Shown here piece by piece: positions 45,201-59,222 of a stretch of 64,000 bases of DNA. Origin of the DNA: Beaufortia kweichowensis (lineage: Eukaryota; Chordata; Actinopteri; Cypriniformes; Gastromyzontidae); NCBI GenBank assembly GCA_019155185.1, contig CM032815.1:7139001-7203000 (forward strand). Reading direction: 5' to 3'. Under the pieces are notes generated by a model. It was not told the DNA's origin, did not search any database, and saw nothing but the letters and a program-made list of their open reading frames with translations. The position numbers were made by a program, and so were the translations under genes. Every line of letters begins with the position of its first letter. The first letter of the stretch is position 1.

Positions 45201-48200
45201 AGATCTCATTCTCGCTGCCCCCTGAAGGTGTCCGTCTGTGAGCTTTGGGGAATTTGGGAGATTTGTTCCGCTCGCTGGCCGAGTTGTACAGTCCGCTAAG
45301 AAAAAACAAAGACTGGAGCTTAGTTTAATCTTTAAAAATACAAGCATGCAAAAAGCAAAAAGAAAACACTAAAATACATGTTTATTATAGCGTTCTGACC
45401 CTTTGTGATTGTATCATTTGTATGTGTTTATTTGTATGACGTTCAGTCTATTGTGTATTATCTTACACACAGTATTTTAGTCTTGTACCTCTGTGGAGCG
45501 TCTTCTTCCCATGGTGCACTGGGTTTGTTCTGTTGGTCTTCAATTGTGCTGTCTGTCTTCACTTTTGGGCTTTTGGTAAATACAACAAAACATAACACTG
45601 GTTGTTGTTGCTTGTGGATAACTTATCAATTTTGATCAAAATTTCCAGCACAAAGCAAAGCGTTACTGAAAGTTTGTTGCAGTAAATAAATAAAGAAATA
45701 AAAATAGAAACAAATTGTTAAAATACATGAAGAGTATTGAGGTGCAAATGAAAGTAGATTGTATAATTAAAATAATCTGGATTTGCATAAACTTTGAAGA
45801 GAAATATTTAAATTCACATTATCTTCTAGATGTGCTATACAACTCCAAAACTCCAAAGCTAAACCTCAGAGATATTTAATACCTCTTTGCTGGTGATGGA
45901 GCAGATGTTCTGGAGTGTCCTTCACTCGTGTTCTCCATCTTTGTGATCGTCTGGCCTCCATTGTTCCGCCCTAAAGCACATATTTCCCAAACATGAGTGC
46001 TATTGCAATCCACAGCAACTGTTAGCCAGTACAATTTCTTATCTCATTAAATCTGTCCATGTGTATCCTCCACACATGCCCTCTCTTCACAGACGCCCTT
46101 CTTTGCTCTATTGTTTCAAGTGCTTACCGTCTGATGGCTGTTTCCATGATTAAGTGTGCCGACCTTCTACAGAACAATAGAGGTCCGACGTGTCGGTCGA
46201 GTTTGACTTTCATCGCCAGTGTCTCACACACACATTCCTGTTCTAGTAGAGTAACAACAGCTTTTTGTTGGCATGCCAGAGAGCAAGTGTGTTTATCTCA
46301 ATCACATGCCTGTGGAGCAGTGAGGTGAACGCGATTTCACAAAGAGCCGTAAGAAATCAAGCGGAACCGAACACAGCGATCGCACACCTGAGCTACATGT
46401 CACGTGATATTCAATCTCTGAGGTTTCTTTCAAGGTAGTTACAGAAACACTTATAAATGTCTGAATGGCATTGCGTTTAATAACCGTTTTAAACACAGCG
46501 GTTATTAATCTTGGACACGGGAACACATGTAGTAATGCAAGTTCAGAAAATTACTTCTTGTACTTCTTGTCTGTCTGTGAAGTCAAATGACATCAAACTG
46601 ACATTTCCCGCAAAATCTCAATTTACAAATTATAAAATGACTACTGCAAATTCGAGATTAGACTATGGTTTTTGTACTTGCTAAGTAACAGATTTTGTTC
46701 ATTTTCACCTTAAAGTAACAGATTACAGTCAGATTTGTTGTGCAGACATGCCCTGAGCGTTTGTTATTATAACTTTAAGGTGTAAAATGTTTAATATAGT
46801 CTAACAAAGTGATAGTCTGACCTGTGTGGGACGTCTGCGTGCATCTCTTTGGGTAGGTCTTACTGCGTGTTCGGACCACCTGAAGATCTGGTCGGGGTAG
46901 AGATACAGACTGCTCTCTTCCTATCTGCATCACAGTTTTTCCACTAGGGTCAGAAACAGACGACATAATCATTTTATATTTCACTATCAACATAAAAAAC
47001 CTGTTCCTGTAAAGCCAGGCTTTAAATTCTGTTGCAAGAACCAGACTCATGGTTGTTTATATGTTATACAGATGATGTTTAATTTGCAAAATAACCAACT
47101 GTTAACGTCATAAGATTTGTTTATTCTTGTGTTTACTAACCTGTAGCGATGTTTGGAGCCCAGAGAGCTGAACTTAGACAGTTTTCTGGATAATGAAGCA
47201 GACTCGTTCTCTGGCATTCTGTGAACAATATTTTATTAGAACAGCTTGAAATGAAACCAACCCTAAGATTAAGATGAATTATTTCTTTATAGGTATACTT
47301 ATATATGCATTTCCTCTTTCTCTCTTTAATTTTCAGTCCAGAGGAACATAGAAATCATTTTATGGTCTCTTTCCAAATCTGTTGTTTGCACGCATGCATG
47401 AGGCAAATTACAGAACGGGTGATTTTCTCGTATTAAAATTCAAAGCTTTGTAAGTGATGCTCTGATGAAACTTTTCCACTAACCAGCAGGAAAATTAAGA
47501 CTCATAATGAGAGATTTGACTAAAACACAGATGTGTTATGTAGTACTCATGCTAAGCGCACACACTTTGTATACTGTATGACTATCATGAGAATAGAACA
47601 TGATTGATCTTGTTTTTAAAGGTCTGGATTGTCCTGTTTGGACTCAACGTTTGCCAGACAGTGATGTGTTCAGATACATGTGACGTCAATGTGTTATTCA
47701 TGCTTATCAATTTCCCATTCAGAACTCACTGCTCCGACACTTCAGTGATCTGATTATTTAGTACACTTCTATGTGGTTGATCAGGTGTTTTCCAGCAGGT
47801 TGCTATTCGACTGCTATCGGTTATCGATCCCATCATGATTTGTTCAAATAACTAAATTTAAGATTAAGTAACATCTTCAATGATGGTTAAATAAGCAAAC
47901 AGCACTAATAATCAATCACTCTCTGTGTCCTCACGTGACCTCGCCGGCACCGGTAAAGTTTTCTTCTGTATCTTCCACACAGAGACTTGAGTTGTAACTT
48001 ACGTATAAATCTCTAAATTTCACACGCAGATTACAACAGAAATCCTGCATTCAGAGCGTGATAAAGCGAGGTAAGACACACTGCTCTTTAAAGCAAACCG
48101 CAGGGATTGTGTCTGTGAACATCAGTGGTTCAGTAAAGCCTCCTCGGCACTTCAGAGTTTCTCTCCGGATCATGTGCCAACGGTTTCAGCTTTGTGTGCC

Positions 48201-51200
48201 GAAATAGAAAGATTAAGATGTTTTTGACCCTTTCTTTCAAGACGTTTTGTTTTGTATGAGGTTGTTCGAATTTCACACGAGCGTAATCCCTTAAAAAAAA
48301 GGTGTTGTGTACCGTAGTGCAAAGATGGCATCAGATGATAAAATGTAAAAGTAAATTCTTAATAGTATTTGTAGTCAAATAAGAAATAGTGTTTAAAATG
48401 AGTCGATCAAGTAATACCATAGTCATTTTTAAAGCAATATCAGCTTCAAAAGCTTGATAGTGGTTCACCTGAAAAAGGTATGATGCTCCACACAACATTT
48501 CCAGAGGTTCTTGCAAGCCGTCTTACTGGGAGCGTCAAAGAAGAACGATGTTTCATTACACTGTAAAGAGAAAAAATAAAGCTCTGAGTTTGTTCCTATT
48601 GTGCTTAATGTTCTCTCACCGGCGGTGCACGTTATAAAACCCTGATATGTTTAAATGACTCTTTTCTCACTAGATCAGAAGCCCTGGGACATTAAAGGCA
48701 GACGTGTAGAGCCCTTCGCTCGCTGGATAAATTAGTCCCTAAAGGAAAAGGTTTATAGACACTTTTAAGTGAATCTCGCTGGAGGTTTAAGGCCAGTCAT
48801 AACACTGAATCCATAATGGGGCCGTCATGTGTTAAAGTTCTCACATACACCCAGTTATCCAGATTGGTTATGGATTTAACTGCTATTAAATAAGATATAT
48901 GCTTGATTAATATATTCTATTCTTAGATTTTTTTTAGTTATTTTGAGGTATCTAACCAAAAAATGTGTAAACATATTTAAAGAAATCGTCTTGAGTTCCA
49001 TGCTGCATTATTTTTTTATATGTTTAATATTTTGTATTTTTATATCAAAATATAACAACTTACATCTCTTCCCATTACCCGCAACTCGAACTGTGTTTCC
49101 TTGAAATACACTTTTGTAATTTTTGGCCTGAAATATTAAAAAGTGCATTTTTAACATTGCATGTAGGACACATTTAAAGAACAGAGTAAAGAGTAAATTT
49201 TCAAACATACACATAATACAATGGAATATAATCAAATAGATTTTATTATATTTAGGACATTAACCTACCAGAAGTATTGCCCGACTTGCGTTTTGTTTTT
49301 GTAAACTATGACCCCAACCGGCGTCAGTCCCAGGAAATATTCAGACTGCTTTTCTCCCTAAGACATACATGTTGAAATGTTTTAACCTGTAAGTCACTGA
49401 CAGATATATTTAATCATTTAAGAATGAAAAGATTCAGGTGCGCTTGTGGCTTTTAAACGTAATCATTTAACAAACACTTTTATTAAAAGCAACTTTTAAA
49501 ACGGCGAAGCTTCTACTCACAAACACAGGGTGCAGGTCAACCCCGTACATCTCCAGGGCTTTGGCAAGTCCTAAATAATTGTTCTCAGCTTCGGCAGGCA
49601 CCTGACCCCTGCAAACAGAGATCAACACGTTACTTAACGCATTACTGAATATGTTGCTTAACAAGTTACTGAGCAAATTAACACAGAACAATCACAACAC
49701 AGTCAAACATCATCCAAAAATGGAATTAGCTTCGGTGTTATAAACTGGGTTAGCAGATCTTTCATGTAATAATGTAAAACATTCCCTTGTGAATTTACTC
49801 TGAGAAGACACTGGAGAACCAAGTAAACATGTTTATCTTAAAAACTAAATATAAAGATACAAAAAACCCAAAGCAAACACATGAAGAACTGAATCATACG
49901 TTTCCTTCAAATATTATTCATTAACTAAACTTCCCAGAAGCTTAAACTCATTCAGCAATGAAGTTATTGTGTGTTTTTATGCACTTAATAACAGACACAT
50001 ACCAGTGAGGTCAAACCTGAGAGCACCTTCACACAAACACTGTTTATTTAACCTATTAACACTAATGCGAGAATGTTGAGAAAGACACACACAGACCTAC
50101 AATGAAGATAAGATAAAAATATTGATCCCAGACTGAACACCCCTGTGAAGATTAATATTTATCCATATCTATATTAGTTATTTCAATATATATAGCACTG
50201 ACAACAATTTAATTTAATTTGTTTAATTTCTTTATTCATAATGAACCTCATTTATACAGCACTTCAATTTGAACATTTTCTTTAAACATGAAAGGGCAAC
50301 CGTGGCACTGACATATTTCTGAGTGAAACCGGAAATTAACAATAAAAAAAAAAAGTATGACAGGACTTGATTTTATCCATCAGAACAACGAGGACTCAAT
50401 ACCCCAATGCATGTTTGCAAAAGACCCCCTCCCATTAACCAGCTGTTACTGGTTAACACAAAGCAACAGCTCGAAAACACTCGAAAAGAGAAAGTATTAT
50501 TATGCCCCATGATCACACATGCAGAAATGCATTAAAAATTCCCCTCACAGAGCAGACAGGGGCAGGGCGGGCGTGCATGCGAGCGAGCAGGGTGGGGTCA
50601 GGGGATTGTTGATGCTCTTTTATAAGTGTCGGGCCCCATCATTTGCAGGAACCCCAGGGACTTGAACACATTCAGGCCTTTCATTTGGTCCCGTGCGTGC
50701 GTGTGGCTGCATATCGCTGCCTAATTGAAGCAGCTGGACCATTTCTGCTGTGAAGTACCAACCTGACTCTCTAACATTGAAAAGATGAATATATGCTCAG
50801 GTTGTAATTTAAGGAAGTATTTCGATAAAAGCTTACAACACAGACGCTGTTCTCAGACGCTAAGCGAATCTATGAGTTTAATATTCCAAACATCCTCAAG
50901 ATTTTTATTTATCGTTTAAGCATCATCTCATTCAGTTGTTGTCTGATCGTGTCACCTCTCATCCTAACGCTTCACATCTCCACAATTTTGACAGGTGAGC
51001 ATGTTTGGAGAAGGGTCAGAGCGGTGATGATCAAACACACAGAGACAGCAGATCCCGTTACAAAGATACTGAATCCAGCCAGAGGGAGAAATCCTGACCG
51101 AAATCCTGACGCGGAAACCACACGCTATTCCCATGAATAAAGACAGATAGATAGTCAAAGACAGATCTTTTTTTATGAATTTAAGGGCATATCTAGAGAG

Positions 51201-54200
51201 ATTTGGATTGGGCTTTCGGCTAATAAGCAACCACACAGATAACCCAACCAGAGAAAAACCACCACATCAACCACATAGCATTAAACTAACAACCATGTTA
51301 GAAGACATCACAGATGCCAGATTTGTTCAGGAAACCACCTATAATTTCACAAAAGTGAGCTGTTTCGAGACAGATTATGAGTTGAATGTCTGCATGGAGT
51401 GTCTTACAAGAGAGTTTTATGAATCCGTTCAATGGCGTCCTCATGTTCTTCTTTCTGGTCCGGGACGAAGCGATATTCTGACACGTAACCTGGTGTGTGT
51501 TTGTACGGATCATAATCTCCAAGTTCAGCTGTGGGGACAAAGACACCGTAAACTCATTTTATCTTGTTTTTATCAATGACACTGCCATTATACATCAATT
51601 AAAAGGTTTAATTGTTAAAAGTGCATGTAGTAAAAACATTAACTAAACACTTGACTCTGGTTTAACATATAAAAATGAATAAACTGAGAGAAATGAATGT
51701 CATGTAATTTAAAGTAAAGCTAAGCATATGTTCTGCTTGAAGAAATAATTTAGGTTATAGAGAAAACTTCAGGAATATCAGATATAAAGTAAGATCATCA
51801 GGATGTCATTTCCAAATCCTATTTTGTGAATTTACCAAAACATTTTACGTACATTGAATGGCAAAAGCTCCGAGTTGGGTGCTGATATTAAAGGGACATG
51901 GAAGTCTTCCCTGAAGAACATCTTGTTTAATCTGCAGAAAAAACTGATACCTGACAAAACACACAGACACTATTAAAGATGCAATTACTCAGGACTTCTA
52001 CATTACTGATATTACTAAAATTACAGAATAACAAATGAAAGTTTCACACCTTGTAATTTCCTCTTTCAGTTTACAGGGATCTTCAGCGTAAAATTTCACT
52101 CCAAAATAAAGAGTATACGGAGGTCCGGCTGAAACAAAATCAAACATTACGTGAGTAATATTATAGAGTCTAGATCAGAAAAGCCATTCATTTCTCAGAA
52201 AATCCTGACCAAAAATCTGTAAATTTGCACATATATTTTTTTGTTAATAATTACATTTTATTAATTATGTACAAATGATCATTTAAAAAGCAATATTGGT
52301 TTTATCAGGAGGTCTTTAGGGGAATAATTACAGCAGCATCTCATGCTGAGCTGATCCATTTTTAATAGACACAGATGATGAGGGTTAGTCATTAGGTCAA
52401 TATGTTTTATCCCGTGGTGCAAACCGAATTAAAGACACAGCAGGCTGTCTAACCCGATATCATCTAGACTTTATTATAAAACCAGTTAATAATACTTACT
52501 TGTTATTAGATCTTTGTGTTCAGAGAGTGTTTTCGACGGATCCAGCCAATACTGCACAGACACGAAACACAAAAGAAACATACAAATTTGATCAGCAACA
52601 TCATATTTTACACATATTAAAACAAATTGCATTTTCATCTCTTCACTAACAAAGAAAGCTGACAGCATTTCCTGACCTAAACTTTGACCTGAGATGTTCA
52701 GACATGAAGTGATGCTTATAAAAAAAATAGCTTATGAAATATGCATCAATTAAACATGAGCTGAACATGTCAAAGCATGCTGTCGAGAACCAAAAAATCT
52801 GCTGGAAGATGTGCAAGTGTATTCTAGCGATGTGGCATTTTTAGGCAAAACTCATCAAAATTCTCACAGAATGTATTCATTACCAATATATTGAACCATC
52901 TGTTTATATTTTACTAAAGCCCTGCTGATAAAGTCCAGACATCAGAAAAGTCCATGCATTTAATTAAAAATGTTATGGATGTGACAAACAAGGATATTTT
53001 ACTCTCCACCATGTGAAAATTATAAATCTGATTGCAAAGATCTGACCTGGTTTCAGGTGACTCTCCTGAGGTCAAGAGGAGATGGTATATAGAAAGATAT
53101 TCTGCCATTTTATGGTTATGCAAATAAACATTCATAAAATACTTCAAATAAGTAAATTTAATATGGTAACATTGCACACTGAATGCACATAAAAATAACA
53201 CAATGCATGCATACAGAAAGACACAAAAGTGTAAGTGTGTGTGTGCGTGCACACAACAGGAAATAAGTGAATGTGTGTGCACAGACGGGAACAGGATTAA
53301 CGCTGCACATTATTAAATTAGTAGTAAATTGAATCGGTGAGTCTCATCTAATAAGCACACTAGAGCAGATGGTGTGTCAAAGAAATAAAGAACTGAGATC
53401 CTCAACAGAAAGCGTTTCTTTCTTTTCATTTCTATGAACAATGGGAGGAAACAACATTCATGTCATGCATGTGATTTAAACAAAACAAAGAGACCAAAAT
53501 ATCCAAGAGAATAACTAGAAACCAGACTGGCAGAAAGCTAGCTAGGTCATTCCATGTCAACACAGAGGAAGAAGATACATTTGTAGTTTCAGCATTATTT
53601 GTTCATCAGACATACCTCTTTAGATACAATAAGTATCAGCTGCATGCAATATGACCTACATTTGGTTTTTGATCATTGAAAACGGGCACAATTTGCACAT
53701 GGAGCCATATTGAGATCCCAGTATCGCTGGGATTTTATCATATAGGGCCTAATAAATGTAGATATTAAAAGACAAGTTTATTTGAAACCAGGATGTTAGA
53801 GGATATTAAGTATAATAAATAAAAAAAATACATGCATGCAAACTCTGAAAAAAAGAAATACGAAAAAAGTGATTTTTCTCATATTTGAAATGTCACTATT
53901 GGCATGTAATGCAAGGTTTGCTAAACTCAACAGATTTTACTATTAGACCTACCGATCTCTGCATAAAATTGAAATAATGATGCTGCGTCTTTATAAAGTC
54001 ATTTTTCACCCCGTGTAATTTGGCTCCAAATTTAAAATGGTCATTTTGTCTTTCTTCATCATTTTAGTCAAAGTCAAAGTGTACTTTATTGTCAGTCAGA
54101 CCATGTAACAGTAATTACACAGAATGATCGAAATTGCGAAATTAATATAACACAACAACATATAACATAAAAGTGCACGCAGACATCATTAAATAAGCAA

Positions 54201-55534
54201 TTAAATGCAACATATACAGACAGACAGTAGGGCAAATAATACATAGTATAATAACAAATAATACAAGAGACATAGTACTTATGTCTCCAGAAAAATAATG
54301 ATAAAACCTCATTTTCCAACTAGGGAAGTTTTCATAATTGGGTTGATTTGACATGGACACTTCCACCATGGAAACTGTTGTCGTTATAAACATTGACAGA
54401 CATTTTATTATTTGTTATGTATATTTTCTCTCACAACAGCCAGACATGTTCAGCAGGAATCCAGTCCAATTCTGTACCTTACAATTAGATGAAACATCTA
54501 TGAGTCAAGAATGCACGTCAGCCACACCTGCATGGCAGAAATGATGATGCTACATTATAAATTACACTTTTATCTACTGTCTCTTTAAACCATAATCATC
54601 CTTCATACGGTTGATGGATTTGTGCAAATGTAAGTTACATCCCGCCTCTCGATCGGTGCAGGATCAGTAATAAATCTCGAGTCGTGGGACAGGCCCCAGA
54701 AGGCATTGTGGGAAACACCTCTCTCATTGGTTGATCTTATGAAGTAATTACTGTTGTGCTTTTTTTCACAGGTTTGCACTTTGCCTTACCCGAAATCTGG
54801 CCTGAAGGTAAAGCTAATCGCCCTTTACTTCAGACTTCACACTTCTGTTCACATGTCAAAGGTCAAGCTGCTTTTGGGATCTCATGACCACACAATGGCA
54901 CGACAATCAGGAATATGGTTTAGCAAAGGTTCTTAAAGGAACAGTTCACTCTCATTTCACTTCAAACCTGTGACTTTGCTTGTTTGTTTCAACAGAAAAA
55001 AATTATATTGTGCAAATTATTTAGACAAAACTGCGATGAACAGTGACTGGTGCCTGGCAAGCTCTTAAACCAACATGATAAAGTCCATAAAAGACTGTAT
55101 TGTAAGTCATTTAAGGACATATGATTGTGTTTTGTGAAAGATCATTCAAATATATCTAACTGCAGCAGGTTTGATGTCAATTCCCACAGTCTCAGACATA
55201 TTTAAATGTATACAAGGGGAAATGAGGCTTGAGATTTGAATCAAACATATAGAACAATATATGACAATATAAAACTTATATTATTATTTTCCCTGTTTGT
55301 AAATAAGCAACAAACTCAAAGAAATCTGCAAAGACAAAAGAGTGAATAAATGTCAACAATTTTTATTTTTGGATTTAACCATATAGAATTTGTGTAGTTT
55401 CCCAGATGTTGAAGATTTGAGTAACTCACCGTCTGATGACTGCGGTCACAATAGCGAAGCCCAAAATACTCTGTTTCGGCGAGATTGACATGACTGAACA
55501 CATAATCCAGCAGGACAGAACCCTTGGTTGATTT
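42282..55534 (-). CDS. epb41l4a: Band 4.1-like protein 4A (FERM domain), 5'-partial; 22 exons in window
   Basis: Role (family knowledge): FERM-family membrane-cytoskeleton adaptor at cell junctions, linked to Wnt/beta-catenin responses. Seen here: reading starts at KSTKGSVLLDYVFSHVNLAE, the F1 lobe; the ~33-residue first exon (MGCF... in human) is not in the window. F2 holds YQFFLQIKQDVLQGRLPCP; F3 runs through EYFLGLTPVGVIVYKNK to VEHHTFF. Then come an FA region (NESASLSRKLSKF) and an Arg/Ser-rich tail ending VKTIHTSRVKTET. Exons 5'->3': 55534-55430, 52551-52500, 52128-52050, 51950-51853, 51528-51408, 49608-49521, 49357-49269, 49127-49064, 48560-48469, 47218-47141, 46943-46822, 45970-45883, 45569-45489, 45295-45182, 44195-44145, 43920-43843, 43540-43421, 43342-43295, 43214-43146, 42871-42761, 42643-42565, 42392-42282. 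Total 1938 nt, in frame; 645 aa plus the missing start fits human (686). The tail matches EPB41L4A, not 4B. Confidence 0.94.
43716..43838 (+). mobile_element. tRNA-derived SINE in epb41l4a intron
   Basis: Best copy in the window: A box 'tagctctgctggtagagt', B box 'gggtttgaattcc', body 'agggaacacacatactgatt' and a truncated tail 'aatagcgtctgc'. It sits antisense to the gene and ends about 4 nt from the splice donor of exon 43920-43843. Confidence 0.8.
44320..44700. repeat. Probable dispersed repeat in epb41l4a intron
   Basis: Includes 'tattacacgactctatggaatactttattttgattggtc', a motif I associate with abundant fish DNA-transposon relics, just outside the foldback that follows. No ends or coding region could be defined. 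Confidence 0.35.
44756..44972. repeat. Large foldback (inverted repeat) in epb41l4a intron
   Basis: Left arm about 44756-44840 and right arm about 44879-44968 are reverse complements over about 80 nt, with a 6-nt indel and few mismatches. The shared core is 'ggtcaatatttcctttagtcttgttta'. They are separated by about 40 nt of AT-rich DNA. In transcribed RNA it would fold into a long near-perfect hairpin. Confidence 0.9.
54060..54130. repeat. Dispersed repeat fragment in epb41l4a intron
   Basis: 'agtcaaagtcaaagtgtactttattgtcagtcagacc' is typical of a very common fish retroelement tail. The fragment is short and its family cannot be named from sequence alone. Confidence 0.45.
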
Positions 55535-56024
55535 CTGTGGAGAGAATAAATACATTAAAATCAAGATCACGGTTAAATGCATGTCACAGATGGTAATGTG
55601 TAATGTGTAGTAAAAGTGTAGGATTGATTTCTTTCACCACAAAATTCATGGTTAAACTATGGTTATTATAGTAAAACAGGTAAGGTCACTTGTGATAACT
55701 ATGATTTTACTACACATAAAACTTGAACAATTAAATCTTGTTCAGTCTGGTCTGATCTCAGAGAAACAAGGTTTGTACAGTATGATTTTCTGTTTTTCTG
55801 CTGTGTCCATCAACCTCTCCATGAGTTTCTTTGAGTGATGAGGGTGTGTGTCAATATGGGCAAAAACAGGTCAACCACAAACCACACAGGTGATTAATGA
55901 CCTGTGATTGTTAAAGCAAGAAAACACACAGGGAATATCAATACAGACAAGCATGACACACAGAAAAAACACAAAGGAACACTTTCTGAAGTACCGCCTG
56001 AATAATCGATAATGATGAAATGAG

Positions 56025-56372
<348 letters not shown>

Positions 56373-56603
56373 AATATGAAGAAGAGGTATCTCCAGTAAA
56401 GAGGCTAAACCAGTAAACCTTGACTGTCACAGTACCTGTTAATTCTTGCAATACTGACGTTACAGTAAATAAAGATTTACTACGGTAAAAATCTAAATTT
56501 ATGTGACATCTCTGCTGCTTGTTGTGCAACTGCAGCTCACACGTATGACACACGAAAGCTCATGTGATGTAAGAAACTTGACTGAGTTTCTCCCCTCTGG
56601 CAT

Positions 56604-56647
56604 TGTGTGTATGTGTGTGTATTCTGTAAAGACACACACACACACAC
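56604..56647. repeat. (TG)n then (AC)n, hairpin-forming pair
   Basis: A TG run at 56604-56620 is followed after 10 nt by an AC run at 56631-56647. The two are complementary and could form a small stem. Confidence 0.8.
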
Positions 56648-59195
56648 AAAACCTTTGGTGTGTATTCAGTGTTCTGTTGTTCCATACAGACGTATGTCAT
56701 GATTTCTCCTATTACACACCTCGGGCTAAAACAACAATGCAAACTTTAAATTAGTGTCTGAAACACTGTCCAGCAAACCCACAGGACAGAAAAACACAAC
56801 TGAGATCTCTGTATTATCTCCTCAGTCAGCAATGAGATTAAATGGAGAGCGAATTGTAGTGAAGTCTTTATCTTCTAAGATGTTTCTTTAAAGTTCTCAT
56901 GTTTCTCCTCTCGAGTTTCAGTAAAGATGTCTCAACGATGTCTTAAAGTGTGCTCAGATTGCCAAGACATTAGGTCATTTGTGTATTTTTATCTTCAAAG
57001 CGTTTTGGGGAAAAATCAGAGACAACATTGATACTTCAGTGAAACATAACTTGCAACTCCATCAGCGATGAAACTCTCCTGAGCAATGACAGAACAATAA
57101 CATTTCCTCTATGAATCCAATACACATTTGTTTGAAATGTTTATTGACTCAATACATTCAGTCAATAAATTTTATTTATTTGAAATAAAAAATTGATAAA
57201 GATAAATATACGTATATATACCCTGCAGAAAAAACAACAGAACGTTTAATGGTTTCCATTACAAATACCATTATGAACCACCAGCTGTTCACCATTAAAA
57301 CCCTTTCCATTAAAATCAATACAATTCCCATTATAACCATTACATATTTAAATTTACTGATGAATCTTTTATAAGAGAAGAAACATGCATTATTGAAGTA
57401 AACAGGGTTTGATTTTCATGTAAACTTACACTGGTTGTGCCCCTTTTTATGGTAACTAAAGTATTTTGGAGGAAACTATGGTTACCGTGGTACATTTTGG
57501 TAAGAAACTTTCATGCTTTTATACATTATCTGAATAAGAAAGATCACTGCTCACAAATTCACTTTAAAGCGCTCATGTTCCAACACCATTGCTGCCCACT
57601 GGCAAAATATCTATCAAAGGTCCATAAGCAAAGAGAACACAGCTACAGACTTCACGGGGAAATCAAACCCATTGTGCGTGACCCCTGATGTCAGCGCAGT
57701 AATTCAAATCCCAAAAGCCCGACGGGAGGAGAGGTGAATATGACAAACCACAAAAACGCTGCCGTCTCCAAAGGTTCCTGGCAGAACCTGACACTAACAC
57801 CCGTTTACCATCAGGAAAGATCCTCCCAAAAAACATGTTCTCCACATTCCTGCCATATCTGCCTTCCTGATAAGACTTTTTGCTCTATGGGGTGGGAATG
57901 TTAAAATAACAGGGAAGGGTGAAATGAATAGAGAGGAAATAGATTTCCTCATGTGAAGAATTGCTGCTTGGCACTGGTGATCTTGCCACCTGGATAAAAA
58001 TGATTTTATTCAGGGCGGCTCTGGTTGTTTTGTCGGAAAGGAAACTTAAGCCGCTTCATTATGTTTAATGCCAGTATTTTTTCATTCCGGATCATCGTCG
58101 GACGGGAGTGTTGATAACAAACCCACTGGAAGATTAGTCTTCAAAAGTATTAGAAAATGTACAGTAATAATGCTGAAATACAGTATAATCTCATAAAACA
58201 AATGGTATGGTAAAATATATTATGAAATATATGATATGGTAAAACATATTTTATTATTATATTCTTAATATTAAGTGAAACAAAATGCACTGTAGGACAG
58301 CATTCAAATTTAGTAGGTCACATTTTTTGTGCATATTAAAATAAAAAATATATATATAACAAAAATAACATGAGAAAACTGACAGTACCTGCAAAGTCTT
58401 TGTTAATAATGACCTATCCAGAGATAACAAACAGCACAATATAAATCTAATAAAGAAAGATTGATTTCTGGAGGTCACATGACCTTCTTCAGCAGTTTCA
58501 GGAGTCAATAAGATTAAATGAACAAATGAGAGTGACAGCTGAATCTTAAGGATTTGTTCTCAGGATGTAAAGACGAAACGCAGGCATGTGTCTGATAAGA
58601 CCAGCTGATCCAGTTAAAGGCTGATCGTGCTGATGTCCAGTAAAGCACAAAGAACATTAACTAGTTAACACAACACAACTCCAATCACAAACACACTGAC
58701 TGACAAAGACAAACAACATGTAAACAAACATTATCTCTCTTCACCGGTCATTTCATTAAAAGCAAAAATCTTGTGCCCTTCCATGTGTAACAAAAGTAAA
58801 TAAGCTAATATCTAACATGGGGTTAATACTAAATCAATAAATCTATAAACTGAAGTCACTTAAAAACAGATATTAAAGCCATTATAAAATTCCTTTGTGT
58901 CTTTTGGGCCTTGTTGTTGGGACTGAATTTTACAAAAATGTCAACACAAAATTAAACTAATGAGGAACTATACTGCATTCTGTGTAAAGAAAATGTGTGA
59001 ACAGCTGTGTGTGTGTGAGATGATGTGATGTTAAAAGCTGTGTGTGTGTGACATGATGTTGTGTATGAGAAGTAATTGTTCATTTAAACATTCTTTGAAA
59101 CAATTATCTTCCTGTGAAATGGCCTGCTGTCCCCATGGCGACGGGGTCATTAGACGGATGAGACCTGACCATCTGCTCCAGTCGGCTCTGAAGTT

Positions 59196-59222
59196 TTGTG
59201 TGTGCGTGTGTGTGTGTGTGTG
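59196..59222. repeat. (TG)n microsatellite
   Basis: About 13 TG units with one CG interruption, in epb41l4a intron 1. Confidence 0.9.

Noticed and set aside
51175..51579. 134-codon plus-strand frame
   Set aside because: Antisense shadow of the epb41l4a FERM exon at 51528-51408.
57240..57340. Tandem 'ccatta/taatgg' stretch as a CRISPR-like or structured array
   Set aside because: Units are degenerate and irregularly spaced, typical of a decayed fish repeat.
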